A stretch of DNA of 64,000 nt from Thamnaconus septentrionalis (taxonomy: Eukaryota > Chordata > Actinopteri > Tetraodontiformes > Monacanthidae): NCBI GenBank assembly GCA_009823395.1, contig CM020509.1, forward strand, positions 12,451,001 through 12,515,000, written 5' to 3'. Positions 10,541 to 23,460 of the stretch are shown here, piece by piece. The notes below the pieces were generated by a model. It was not told the origin of the DNA and searched no databases. It was given only the letters and a program-made list of their open reading frames with translations. The position numbers and the translations under genes were made by a program. Numbering within the stretch: position 1 is the first letter of the stretch; every line of letters starts with the position of its first letter.

Positions 10541-13110
10541 CTTTTTCTTGGTAATTCAGATGAATCCCAGCGGTGCTAAATGCCACCCCGCCGCTTTCCA
10601 ATCAATTATCCCTCTACGGGAATAAGCAAACACAAACCAGCCCATCAGTTTTTGCTGGATTAAAATGCTTCTCGCCGCGCGGGTTTGTTCTCTGCGCTGT
10701 TGCGACGAGTAATTTGATAAAACTGACGACAATGGTGCAAGCTGTGATGAAATGTGAACATTTCATCAAAGATATTTGGTGCTAATACCAAAAGAGTGAA
10801 AATTTAATTTTTGTTTTTGTTTTATTGTAGCCACCAAGTTGGGTTTATAAACCATGTCAGGGTAGACGGCGTCAGTGTTGTAATTCATTTATAATCATAT
10901 AGCATGTAATTGATGTGTCTAAAGTTCTAAAAAGCCAAAAGAAAGTGTCCTGTTTGATGGCACAATTGTCACCATCGTATGTCAGCCTTCATTAAGGGAC
11001 CCGAGTGTCAGCAGCAATTTATAGTTAATAGGGGGAGCAGGCAAAATCTTATTATTTTCTGTTTTGCCTCAATTAATTTGAATACAGCAGTGTTGAGATT
11101 GATCTCACGTTTCTGGACGACAAACAGCTTCTGTGCTTGGAACCTCCGGGTGGCCAAATACTGTTTAATCCTGGAGAGTTTGCTCTCCGCAGCCTCTCAG
11201 GAAACAGCAACTGAAGCAGCTGTATGCCTGAAAATGAGGCCAAAACCATTTGGGAAGATAAATAACCTGGTTGAGGTCACGACTGGAAAGCACACAAACA
11301 TAGTTCATGTAATTACTTGCAGTGCTGGAAGAGAGAGACATACTGAACATTTGTTGTTGTTGTTCTTTTTTTAAATTTAGTTGTAAATAAAAACAGTGAT
11401 TATAATGTAGTTGCTGTATGTGATACAAATTGTGTGTCTGCTGCATTGTTAAAAATTGGCAAAATATACGTTTCAGGTGCATGAGGCCAGTTTAATGACT
11501 CACACATGCGGCATATCCCTCATTTGCCAAGGCGAGGTGCTGACAAAGGGCAATGAGTCGGTGGGTGACAGGCCCAGTGGCGGACTTTCTGCTGCCCCTC
11601 ATCAACACAACCATTATCTATCATATCTGTTCACACATTGACCGGAAAGTTTCTTCACTCCCAAGTTTCACTGCCGTTAAAAAAAAAAACCCACCCTCAT
11701 TAAAGTGATGTACAGCAAAAAAGTTGAATGTAAGACATTTTCAGACTTTTTTTTTTTTTTTTTCAATTTGAACCATTGCTCCGTGACTGCATCTGACATC
11801 TGTCTGACAGATTGATTCTGGGTTTTTCCAGGAAAGTGTCCAACTGACAAAAAAATAAATAAAAGTAAAAATGTATTAATTTGATTAGAGGTGAACTGAG
11901 ATTTAAAAAATAAATCAATTTCAGACGGCAGGCATATGGGCTTTGGTTGATAAAGACAAAAATAAACAGACAAGAACTATTAAAATTCTATCTTTAACCC
12001 TCAAATGCTTTTACTGGAGTAATGATTATGCTACATACTAACAGTGACAAGTCATTTTACTTGTTTAGATGATCTTTTTTTGGCACTACTTTATGGTGAT
12101 GACATCCAAGTCCAGCCCATCTTTACACAGCATCCTGCCCTCGAGTTCCCACATCGTTTCCACAACCATGTGGTTTTGGCAGTCTGAGAAACTGCAACAG
12201 TCAGAAGGAAGAATAGTGGTTACAGTGAGCTGCTACCACAAAATCTTTCTCAGGCAGTATTCCATCACCATGGTACCCATGATACAACAAACATCAAAAA
12301 TAAGTGTTCTTATTTTTTTATTAATACATTTTATCTTTATTTCTATTCTTTATTCAAACGACCTTGGGGATCGCTGTGATTCTGTAAATAGCTACCTTGC
12401 ATTTTGTGTACTGACATGCTTGAGTTTGAATAACACTGACTAACACTTTAAAGCAGTTGTGATTTCTAAACTGAGCAGCATATTGGACACACACACTGAA
12501 AAAAATTGTGATAACTAGTAATCAACGTATCTACTTTGGTGTCGTGTTTTTTTTTTAGTTTATCTATTTATTTATTTTTACATGTGATTCTATTGAGAAG
12601 GTGTGAATAAGAAATTGTATTAACAAAAAAGTCATTTTAGTATTTTTGAGCTCGTGAAAACGTGAGCAAGTGGAAATGTGCAAACTCAGTCACAGCTCAC
12701 TCCCAGCCAGTTTCAGATTTAAAAAGCAGCGGCACTCTCGTAAACTTTGCAGTTATTCTTTTAACTGTGCCAAACGGTGGTGCAGGTGCAGTCCCAGATT
12801 TATGGCGATTTGTATTTATGATGCTTGTCCATGAGGGGGCAGTAAAACATCGAGGAGAGGCGTAAAAGAGCAGCAGGTTCGACAAGTTTCTCCGTTTTCG
12901 TTTTTATTTCCCAGCAAAGAAACTCATGCACTTTTTTCATTTTGATGCGTACAGAAACCAAACCATGACAGCATGACACTCAACAACACTAGACTACGTG
13001 AGTTGTCTGCCGACTTCCGCCAAGTCGTTTCTGCTTTCGTGGCATTTGCATCGGTTCACTTGTAACAAACAAGCACACGTTGTTCTTTTTCTGCTCCCGC
13101 CACTGTGAAT

Positions 13111-13195
13111 GTTCTCTGTCGTCCAGGTCATCTTAGTGTGGAAGGGTTAAGTTGGGGCAACTGGACTGGTTCTTGTTAAGGTCAGCGACGTTTTG
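13111..13195 (-). repeat. Degraded fish interspersed repeat
   Basis: On the reverse strand it reads as the common fish motif with 'CAGTTGCCCCAACTT' followed by 'GACCTGGACGACAGAGAAC'. A second, forward copy lies at 43545-43612. I recall this motif as abundant in fish but am not sure of its element class. Confidence 0.5.
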
Positions 13196-13268
13196 ATTCA
13201 GCGCTGCAAAACAACACAGTCATGTTATTATTTATCTCCTCTTGTACAGTTTTCGTATTTATTTGCAG

Positions 13269-13296
13269 TGTTGTTGTTGTTGTTGTTGTTGTTGTA
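13269..13296. repeat. (TTG)n microsatellite
   Basis: About nine TTG units in intergenic DNA. Confidence 0.9.
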
Positions 13297-13785
13297 GATT
13301 CATGCATGTCACACAGGTCGAAAAAACCCAGAAGTGATCTGTGTTTGAGGCTCTGCTGACCTCCTCCTTTTCCCCCAACAATTGCACATCCAACTCCCCC
13401 CTGCAGGGCGCAGTGTTGAGTTGGCTAGGTAAGCCTGTCTGCCGAGTACTGCAGCTGTTGCGCGGCCTACACAGCTCCCATGGATCTTACTGATACCACG
13501 CTGGTTATCCACCACCGCTGCCCCTCCAGCATCTGACAGTCACTTCCAACTTCCCTCTCGCCGTGTCCTTGTAATTGTCTCGTTCCCACTGTGTCAACGC
13601 TTTGTCTCCCCCCTCACTCTTCATCCCCCAGACCTGCTCTCGCCAACCCTCTACCCCGCAGTCTCCGTTTCCCTGGCAGGTTTTGTGAACAGCTGATGAG
13701 GAGGAGGGGCGGTGAATGAAGTGGAACCGCGCTTCCTTAATGGCGCTCCGCTGGTAATCCTTAATCTGACAGCTCATCAAAGTGT

Positions 13786-13828
13786 CGCCCCTCTCTAGGA
13801 TCGCTCACCAGCCTCCTAGAGAGGGGCG
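13786..13828. repeat. Perfect 15-bp inverted repeat
   Basis: Arms CGCCCCTCTCTAGGA (13786-13800) and TCCTAGAGAGGGGCG (13814-13828) are exact reverse complements around a 13-base loop. It is very GC-rich and has no coding context. See findings. Confidence 0.9.
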
Positions 13829-14417
13829 CAGAAACACTTAATCTGTGCCTGTAAGGCTCGTGGCTACGCGTTACCCATAAATTATAGATTATAGAGTGTC
13901 AAACATCCAATCTGCGCCCACAGGCTCATGCATATGCATATGCATACACATTTTTATGTATTAGAAAAATATGGCATGACATGTCTGTATCAACATACTA
14001 CCGCCATGAGCTGGAGTGGTGAACATGAGAGAAACTAATATTTACTTTTTGACTCAATCAGGGGATTCTTTTAAGCCTTTCCCTCCCCTTTCCGCTGTAA
14101 TGCACTGACTAAATGCACCAGCGTTCTCTCTTTCACTTTTTCTCACTCTTCTGTTATTGATTTTAGCCATTGCCTTACAGTTGCCGACTCAACTGCATTG
14201 ATTTCTTATGTGAGTGCAGCCAACTTTGGCTTGTTACTTGACGCTTGGTTGCCTTATAAAATGGATCGGATTGATATGTCAGAATAAATTGTGAAGACTT
14301 CATAGCCTGTGCCTGCCACAGAATATGAAGTATTCAAGATGTTTACATCCAACCTTTTTTTATTTTATTTTATTTTTTAAGATTCAAGAGCCTCTAAGCA
14401 GAGGAGGATCACCTCAG

Positions 14418-14475
14418 CTCATCCATCCATCCATCCATCCATCCATCCATCTATCCATCCATCCATCTATCCATT
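14418..14475. repeat. (CATC)n tract with degraded repeat tail
   Basis: Tandem CATC units with a few CTAT variants. The following text (to about 14540) resembles the degraded 'TCCATCCATTTTCTA' fish repeat family, so this is probably the eroded 3' tail of a reverse-strand LINE. Confidence 0.75.
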
Positions 14476-15169
14476 CGAGCATGGCTTATCCTGCATTTAG
14501 GTTCTTGGGGTGCTGCAGCCTGTCCCTGCTTGTGAAGGCAAGTTGACCAAGGGGCTGCTAAAAGAGACGAACAAAAGTGTTTTCCTCCATATGCAGGTGC
14601 AGCAGTGACAAGCTGGCTATTGTTTAATAGAAATGGTTGTCAAATCCATTTTGTGTGTCCCAGATCTATTTTAGTGAAATTCTGCTTGCCACTTTTTTTT
14701 TTAATATCCTATTGCGTTATGAGCTCCTGCGTTGTGTTTTTTTCACCTGGCTTTGCTGTTGGCGTTTGCAGTTTGCAACGCGTGAAAGGGATATTTTGTT
14801 TTACTTGCCGCTGGGATGCCGTCTAACCGTGTCCATTTCCAAGAGTCTGCCTTAGTGCACAAGTTTACCTCTAAATATTTAATTTGCAATACTGCAACCA
14901 TAAACAATGTATTAAACATGAACGCCAATGTTAGAAAACCCAGCTTAAGAAATAGTATTGTGTCGCACGTTATAGCGGCGTACACAGTGTCCTTGGCTCG
15001 CCTGCATTGAAAATTGTAATCTTGGTGGACCGTGACGGACTAACTGGAGTCCGGAGGTTTGATTTCTGCCAGATGGAGGTGGTGAACACTGCAGCATTTT
15101 TTCTCCGTCCGTTTGATTGCCTGATTTATTTGTGAATGGCACTGAAAGTTCAGAACCAAGGGGTGTGAT

Positions 15170-15174
<5 letters not shown>

Positions 15175-15206
<32 letters not shown>
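15175..15206. repeat. (TG)n microsatellite
   Basis: About 16 TG units, intergenic. Confidence 0.92.
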
Positions 15207-15209
<3 letters not shown>

Positions 15210-15936
15210 CACGCTGCAGAATGTTTTGCAAAAGTGAGACTAATAAGCGTGACATTCACAGGCAGCGGCGGGGCAGGAGGCAAACGAGAACGATGAGCGA
15301 TTTCGACATCCTGAGTCAAACCCGCTAATTGGGGGAAGGCCGCGCGCTGCCTGTGTGTGCTGTGGAAACAGTACACCCAATCATATGTCTTCACGGTGCG
15401 ATGGCAGCCTCTGTATGCCAAGGGCCGGCAACAGAAGGAAGCAAAGATGGGGGAAGATCTGAGAGAAAATGTTGCGGCAGTTTCGGTTGCCAACGCTTTT
15501 TTTGATGTTTTGTTTGTTTTCTCGCTCAGTTTGCCTTCACTTTTTGGTCTAATTTCCTCGGGCAGTGTGATTTATGTCGGTAGGCTAACAAGCCTTTAAA
15601 TTTACACCGGTGAAATATTCCAGCGGTTCTCTTGCCGAGACTTCCTTTTTGAAGAAATGTGTGAAAAGCAACTCTTCGGCCACTGTGATCCACGGGGAAG
15701 AAACGCACGTCTCTGGGGAATCACCCGGGATCTGACTGTCCGCCCACTGATTAGGCCGTTGTCACCAGAGGCCCGGTTGCCAAGGTAACCGCCCTCTGTC
15801 ACCTTGTGTTCCCTCCCCGCCCGCTCCCCGCTGCTCTGTGCCCTCCGCTCCTCGACAGCATCCTTGTCATTTTCCCTTCAAAGGCCAAGTGGCTCGCCGG
15901 CAGCGCACGTGTTGTCAGCCTCTGCGTGTGTGTATT

Positions 15937-15939
<3 letters not shown>

Positions 15940-15977
<38 letters not shown>
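15940..15977. repeat. (TG)n microsatellite
   Basis: About 19 perfect TG units, intergenic. Confidence 0.93.
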
Positions 15978-15980
<3 letters not shown>

Positions 15981-16538
15981 AACAGCATATCTGTGTCACG
16001 CTGAGTGGCCGCCACCTCCCCTGGCGCTGGATTGCGATGCCCATCTGTTGCAGCGGCTCATAACGAGTCTGTCAGAGCTGAGATGGCAAATCGGAGATGG
16101 AGGAAAGTTGTATTTCATCCACTTTCATTTCATCCGCTTTCATCCTTTTTCCTTTTCTTTTCTCTTCCTGGCGGTCACGTCTTCCGCATCCGCCGCCTCC
16201 AGTCCTCCTCCTTTTTTTTTCCTCCACGCCGTATTTGTCTCCCCGTGTTTCCTAGAATTTCTTCTCCGCTCGGCCGACCCCGGGGTTTCATGTCTGTAAT
16301 CTTGTAGTGAGACGCAGAGGGCGAGACGGAGATTGTTACGGAATTGAGAACGCAGGAGGGCCGGCCCGAGACGTATCCACCTTTCCAGAGTTTCAATTAT
16401 GTTGCATCTGCCGCAGTCGTTCCCTCTGACATGAACGTGATGCAGGACGAGCACGAGAGAGAACGGTGGCGGGACAACAGCCACTTCAGATGAGACACTG
16501 TGGTTCGCGAAAGCAATTCCAGGAAGGATGTTGTTTGA

Positions 16539-16560
16539 AAAAAAAAAAAAAAAAAAAAAA
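16539..16560. repeat. Poly(A) tract
   Basis: About 22 A bases. No retroposon body is recognised upstream. Confidence 0.85.
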
Positions 16561-19500
16561 GAAACTCATCAAAACTGCCGCTAGAAGGTTTGTCTCCCAG
16601 GTTTTATACACTCGTTTTCTAATATTGCACCAGAAAAGGGCGGTGCCAGTGTGGACGTTTTCATCCATTTAAAGTTCTTCATATTGCCCAAGGTGTTGTT
16701 GACTCGTGCAAAAACTTCTGCCGAGCAAACGCTGAAGCCACGCGGCAGCTGTGTGCGCCGGCAGCGCCGCTCGACACACAGAGCCACGTCTGCACATCAG
16801 CAACCAGGAGCGATCGTGCCCGGGCCCTCCGCAGGCTCTCCGGTTGGGTTGCCAGAGTGCAAAACTGTGCCCAGTTTCTAATCACGGCAACGCGAAACTC
16901 GCTGCCAGACACCTGGAGCTCTCGTGCGACGCCACTTCTTCCCTGCGATCAAATGTTGAACATGAAGGTCCAACAAGAGATGAACAGAATTGCTAAAGGC
17001 ATTTGCGATAGGTCAAGGGGATGAGGGAAAAAGTCCTTTTTTTGAATCCAGACCGTTATGAATGCGAAGCAGAGCGCGTGCTCTGTAGGCTTACAGTAGC
17101 TGCCGAGACCCGGAGAGCCTGCCAGTCTTGCTGTCTCTCCGTCCTTTATTATTATTAATCTCCTCTGTTCTCTGCCCTCTTTTTCCCCCCCCGCTCGCCT
17201 CACCATTTGTGTGTTCCTCCATCTCTGAGCAGAATGGTAATTGGTGTAAAAGTTTATAAAGGACCAGCGGATCCCAAGGAACGCTGTATGAGTCTAATTA
17301 AACACAGTCTTCCCATCGGTGCCCCCTCCTTCTTCTCACTCTGTGTTCTCCTTCTTCTCCTTCTTCTCCTTCCTCTCACGTCCCTCAGCCGGCCGAGCAA
17401 TAACGCCAGAATCTTTGCGAGCTCCGGCTCAATGTCACCCGGCGCAAGAGCATAATGCCCGAATGACGGCACACCACCGTTCTGTTTGCTTGTTCCTAAT
17501 GGCTGCAGTCCTGAATACCCTCTCCCTTTTTTTTCCTCCCGTCTCCAGCTGGATGGCTTGGCGCTATGACGCACCGATCCGTCGTTCAGTGACCTCTTGG
17601 TTCGGGATGCAAGTGCGCCTCCGCTCCTCGTTCCCCAGATGGATTTCCGAGTTCGAGCGAGATTAAAGGACGTACACAGAATGAAAAACAACAAAGGCCG
17701 GAATGCAAGAGAGAGCGAATCTGTGGCATGAATACGAAAGGAGAAGGCCGGGATCTGACCCTGAAAAAGGTGTTGGACTAAATGGAGGAACAAAACCAAT
17801 TTACAGCAAGATCAAAACAGCACCAGCATGAAGATGGTGTCTTGCCATAATGTATTGCCATAATGATTTCACCAGCATCACGGTTCTAATTTTGGTGCTT
17901 GAACTCTACGGTACGACGCTTTGCGTTTGAGAGATTGATAGCAGAGCCCAGTTGCTGGTGCAGCACCTCCATTCATCCATCCACAGCAGCAGGGGATGTG
18001 ATGTCACAGAGCAACTCCCCCATGGATGATGAAGTGAGGAGGTTTGACTTTCTCTGACGTAAAGGCAGATTCATTAGCTGCTTCTGCTGCATTTCAACTT
18101 GGCGGAGCTCAGTGAAATTAGTCTTAAGTAAAACATCTCGTAGAATTGAGATTCTTCATTGAGGAATTTTGTGTTTTTTTTTTTTTTGACTGGTTCAATA
18201 CATTGTAAGCGATGATGAATGCTAAAATTCTCAAATGAAATAGGACCTTTTTGGCATATCTTTCAATCATCAATGTACCTTGTAATAAGTTGTTATTTGT
18301 CATTCCGAACACTGATATCATGAATACGCTGCAATATGTACAACGAGGCCACTAGTTGGGGCTTAAACACATTTTTAAGAGTAACAAGCACAACAGTTTG
18401 ATAATCCTCCGGTATTTGCACTCCTAATTCCACGTGGTTATATAAGCAATTAGGAGTAGACGATGTCACGGCTGAACCTGCACCTTTTTTTTTAAGGAGT
18501 GCCAGCACACCGTTGATTGTGGAAGAAAGAATGGACTGCAACAAAATCATGACTGTCAGCTCACACCATCAGAACAGTAACAGTTCAGTCTCGCCCCCTC
18601 CAAGAGTAAGAACTTCATATTGCAGAAAAACTACCTGGCGAGAATTGATTTGATGCTCGAACAGCGAAGCAGGAGGGCAGTTCCAATGGGTAGAGGAAAA
18701 GAATGCAACGGAAAACTCACTCACAAGAGCTGGTACATGTCAGGATCAGTGTGGTGGAGGTTGGGGTAGTGGTCTGTGGGGGCTTCACGGAGACTTGATC
18801 TGTCTCACTGTAAAGCCTCCCTTCAATGGTGATGTTGCTGTTTGTGGTTATGAAAGGTCACGCTGTGAGCAGGAGCCGAAGAATGCGATCAAGACAGTTG
18901 AAGACAGTTGATACTTGGCAGCAGAAGGTGCTGAACGAAGACAATCATTTATTTAACCCGATAAATAAATAAATAAAAACTCACTGATATTAAAACTTTT
19001 TTGTCAAGAGTCACTTGAGAGCTGAGAAAGGCAGCATAAATCATGCACACAGAGTATAAATACGAAACTTAAATGTTTAAATGGTCGAGCATAACCGCAG
19101 GTGATCAATGCAAAAGGCAAATAATGAGATGAATGCAAGACCTTCTGAAGATCATTGAAGTATTGCGAGGGCAACGTACTGAATGATCTACAGGCTTCGA
19201 GTGTTCGTTCTGTTCTGACTCAGTCAGCTCAGGTGAATAATGTAATCTGAAGCGTACACTGAAATGTGACCCCTAAGGAACAGTGCCTTTTTACTCCACA
19301 AGGAGACTAGATCCAGATCGTCATGAGTGATTTTTGTATTGATGAACCATACAGAACTTGTTGGTTTTTTTTGGAGGAAACCTTAAACAACCCTCTACTT
19401 GGCAAAAACCACCATATCGTCGCCTTCCTCTGGAAATGGACAGTGTTGGCAAACCAATAGAAAGCAACGATGGCCCATTGGATTTAATATATGTTGGCAG

Positions 19501-20386
19501 CTGAGGCAGAGATGGATCGTGATGAAAAGGAGCTCAGCAGACAATGCGAGGTGGCTGACAATGTCGGGGAGAAGGAAACTCCTAGAGCTTGAGACAACAC
19601 GTGTCAAGTGTTGAAGTGACACTGAACCAGCTGTGGTGGTTTCAGTTTGTCCGTGTGTGTGTGTGTGAGTGTGTTTGTGTGTGAAGGCTGACGTGCAACT
19701 GCAGCGGCTGGCCTCTTTGAAAGCAATTACCCTTGGAGCAGCTGTTGGGCAGACAGCTCCCCAGATTTGCCGACCCTCAATTGCACATTCAAGGAAAAGG
19801 GCACCGAAACCCGCGGCACCGAGACGCACTTCAATTTCAGGCCTCTATAAACAAAATTTAATCGAGAGCAGGGGTAGAGTAACGCGCTCGATATGAAAGG
19901 ACGGGAAGCGGCAGGCAGAAGAACAACTGCCTGGTCATCCAGAAGGAGAGTGGCTGAACAGTAGCTGTCTCGTCAGACCTCCGAAGAGGTGAAAGCTGCA
20001 GACAGCGCAGAGTGAACCGCCGAGGTAGCTGTCAAAATTTTGAAAAGTGCGACAGTACGCCACAGAGACATGACTTATTTATTCTCTAGGAGACTCCTCT
20101 GCTGGTTTTTATGCGCAATAACTGGACAGCTACACACCTCAAGCCGACGTCTCCTCTGATTTAAGTGCGTGCTTAACTCAAAGCATCAGCTGGCGGCGAC
20201 AGCTCGACAGCGTGGCCGCGTCACAACAAATTAGCGAGACACTTTCCATTAAAACTTTCAAGCCGTATTGATTTTTAATTTTCTTGCTTCTGCACCCCTT
20301 TGGTGAAACAGAAACTTCCTCAAAATTGCTCGGGGGCCAAAGAAATCATGAAAGTTTTCTGACTCGTTGTGTCTTGTGTCCTTCAG

Positions 20387-20465
20387 GAATCGACTGTATG
20401 CAAAGATGGGCGGAGTCAATAACGACATCACCCGTTGGATTCTGAAGACCCGTTACAAAGCCTGA
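20387..20465 (+). CDS. Possible 3' terminal exon of an unidentified gene
   Basis: A strong acceptor (GTGTCTTGTGTCCTTCAG) is followed by one base of a split codon, then 25 codons starting NRLYAKMGGVNND and ending WILKTRYKA, then TGA at 20463. AATAAA lies at 20620-20625. The peptide has an exon-like composition, but I do not recognise the protein. It does not continue dock2: no dock2 donor gives this frame. A preceding exon ending in phase 2 is required and has not been found. It may be the end of a small gene, a relic, or chance. Confidence 0.45.
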
Positions 20466-20640
20466 TGATTCGTCACAGGAGCAGCGCCATCTGCTGAAAC
20501 CGGAAGATTCCATATTTGGATGTGTGTGGGTGGTACCGGAGGTGAGATATTATTGGGGAGTGGGTGCAGTGTGTGCGCAAACACCCGCCTTCCCGTCGGT
20601 AAGACGACTACAGTTGGCTAATAAACATTAGCCATGGCCA
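20466..20640 (+). other. Putative 3' UTR and poly(A) signal
   Basis: Sequence after the stop of the possible exon at 20387. AATAAA at 20620-20625 sits in the loop of a small palindrome (GGCTAAT / ATTAGCC). Confidence 0.35.
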
Positions 20641-23430
20641 CAACTTCTTGACTATTTTTACTTAAACATTTTTTTTTTGGACAAGTTTGTGCTTAACTTT
20701 TAGTCTTTTGCAACCAACTTTGGCGGCCCCTGCTGGCCTAACGTTAGGCTGCAGGTTTTCTTGGTACTTCCACGTTGGCCTTCTTTTTTAAAGCCGGAAA
20801 CTATGTCCATCTTTTTATACAGGCAATGCCTTCAGGTGACACTTCAGGAGGAAGCTAGTTTGGGGGAGGATGCAAACAGAGGGCTAAATATGCTTGTTTT
20901 GTGGAGATCTATGGTGTTTTCTCTTGAATGATTTGTGGTGTTTGTGCAGCTGGTCCCTATCACAGATGTGAAAATGGCCATAACAGATGGTGTTTTCATT
21001 TCTGTTAGAATTCTGGAATGGCCTTGTTTCACGTTGTGATCCAATCCAACCATAGGGGAAAAAAATCAATCAATGCAATTTCATTGAAGATTTTGGTTGG
21101 TCATGGATGCCAGCCCACGAAAACAATGTGTTGTTTTAGCAAAGGTGAGATCAATACTTGAATAGTGACTGAACCTATCAGCATACCGAGATCAATAACT
21201 AATTAGCACTTTAACACTTAATTCCTGCATCTGATGCAAAATTGTGCTTCTTAACCCAACATATGAGAATGAAAATTGGAGGGGTAAACAACATCAGAAT
21301 AATTTTGATGTGGCTTCGTTCAACCTCAGGACACGCAATTAGCTTTGAAAAAAATAATCAATTTATAATTTAAATGAACAAATAAAGACAACCATGGTCT
21401 CATTCGGCTCTCGAAAGACTTTTATTGACCGCCAATTGCACCCTTCACTGACCTTTCATGTTGCCTTATAGGGGCGAGAGCGGGAACGACAACACAATCT
21501 GTCGGCGACACGCAGCGAGTCGCGTTCCCCCGATAGCATCACGGCCACGCGGCGCATCAGTGAAGCCGCTGCTCGTATCCAGCCGTGGATCAAGCGCTTT
21601 GACAGCGGGAGGAGACGGTGACAGATTGCATCGTTCCCTCTCCCAGCTTCTTATCACGAGAGCCACACTTATCTGCGCCCGGCGGGATGGCGTCATTAGA
21701 AGGGCGAGTGAGTGGCGGCGCCGGAGACAAACGACTTGAAATACGCATAAGGATGAGAGCTCCGCAGATAAACGTTCAGAGCCCGAATCGTGAATCTGGG
21801 ATTAAGGAGGAGAATGTGGGCCCAAATGTGATGGAAAGTGAGTGTTATGTCTCCTGACATGTTGTCTGTGTGTTTTTGTGGCAACAATGTCAAGGTTGTC
21901 AACTTTACAGGCAAAGCAGACACACAAGTCGCCCCCTGCAAACTGTTTATTTTATGTCAAGCGACACAAGGCTGGTTGATGCGATGATCCCACTGCCACA
22001 GATGCCTTCGCAGTGCCTCCGGAGCGACTGAAGAGGATTCAAACAGCACATAAAGAGACAGACGCAGTTTTCTTTTTCTTCTTTGTTTGTTTTGTAGATG
22101 TTGGTCCAGACAAGAGGGAAAAGGAGGCCACTGCAGGATGGCAGCAGCTCTGAGCTCAGCCTCAAAAAAAAAAAGAGAGAAGAAAAGCTTGTCTTTAGAG
22201 TAAGAAGGCAGGGCTTTTTATTAATAAAAGAGAGAAATCCATAACCCATAGCTGTAGTCGAAGGTTCTCTTCTGAATAATTTTCACAACTGCGTATGCAG
22301 CAGAGCATTTGACTTTGTCATCCAACACATTAAAACTGTTACGTTTCGGTAATTTCCATAACGAAAATTCAACAGCAGTGGCTGTGGTGCACGACAGCTT
22401 GGTCTGTGTGTGTGGGTGCGTGTGTGTGCAGATGTGAAGTGGGGGACATGAGAACCCTGGTGCAGACACAAATTGAATAAAACCCCTGCTTTTCAAAGCG
22501 AGGGAATATTAAAGTGGACCATCAATTTAACAGCACTTTATCGGCTGGATGAATCTTGATACGCGCCAAAAAGAAAAGAACATGAATTGTGCTTGATTTT
22601 TCTTTTTCCTGCTGATGCCGGACGACTTGTCAGCCGTGAGCTCATAGGACGCGTGACGGGGCGCCGTGTTCTTTTCTCTCGCTGTCAGGATGCTGAAAGA
22701 GCGGGAGGGGCTGTGACAGCCGAGGTCTCATCCATCCAGGAGGGACTCCACCCACTATACCAAATCTCATTTGTCAACACAAAACATGCCTGCTCAGAGG
22801 ACGTGGTCGACGTGTCCCCGAGGTGGAGCTAGCATTTTTCATCCCTGTCAATAACACAGACAAGGAGCTTGCTTAGCCTGGAAAACAGCTTTCTAATGTC
22901 AGACTAAGAGCTGACAGAAGGGATGGTGTACACCTATGTAGCTATATATCACTATATGTATACACTACTGTATATCTTTAGTCGGTCTGACTCGTTGTTT
23001 TAACTGTGTTTCTTGAAATAATTTCTGCTTCCAGCAATGTTCACAAACTCTCAATGCCGCTATAAATGAATTCCTTGACATCTGACCGCAGACTTGGGAA
23101 AGCCATCGACGCCGGTGCAAGAAGAGAAACAGCTTGAATTGCTAAAATAGCTAGCTGTAATAGCAGGGATGGTGTTAATATTGATCTATCTTGGGATGAG
23201 GCCAGGACCAGGTGACCTGTGAGATGGTGCCAGTCACTTGAACTGGAGACTGACAGCTCTTGTGTGCACAAACATGACAGAACGTAACATGAATGAGGTG
23301 TCGTGAAGGATGACTGAATAATGTGCTTCTCTGTCTTCTCTTTTGGAAAGAAACGCCGGGTGCCTGAATATCCTGAACCTCCGCTGGAACCTGGAAACCA
23401 CTGTAGGTATCATTTGAAATGTTGAAGTAG

Positions 23431-23460
23431 AACGTGTGTGTGTGTGTGTGTGTGTGTGCG
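23431..23460. repeat. (TG)n microsatellite
   Basis: About 14 TG units, intergenic. Confidence 0.9.

Larger units (their letters stand above)
10541..20386. other. Intergenic DNA downstream of dock2
   Basis: No gene recognised. It holds microsatellites (13269, 14420, 15175, 15940), a degraded fish repeat (13111-13195), a perfect 15-bp hairpin (13786-13828), and a GC-richer stretch at about 15250-17700 with scattered CpG but no long credible ORF. Short open frames at 17548-17664 and 18725-18860 are not convincing. If the possible exon at 20387 is real, its upstream exons may be here. Confidence 0.6.

Noticed and set aside
17254..17799. Reverse-strand 181-codon open frame, and forward frame from 17548 ending at a stop near 17664
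   Set aside because: Arg-rich low-complexity translation from pyrimidine repeats; no domain, and both strands are open because of GC content.
18725..18860. Reverse-strand protein-like stretch (..NSNITIEGRLYSETDQVSV..) with a GTGAGT donor
   Set aside because: Every frame from the only plausible acceptor meets a stop, so it cannot be a complete coding exon as read.
19390..19500. Short frame ending ..GPLDLIYVGS
   Set aside because: Thirty-odd open codons without a splice acceptor or poly(A) signal; chance is sufficient.
20463..20500. Box C/D snoRNA (TGATGAT ... CTGA)
   Set aside because: The boxes are about 35 bases apart with no terminal stem and overlap the stop of the possible exon.
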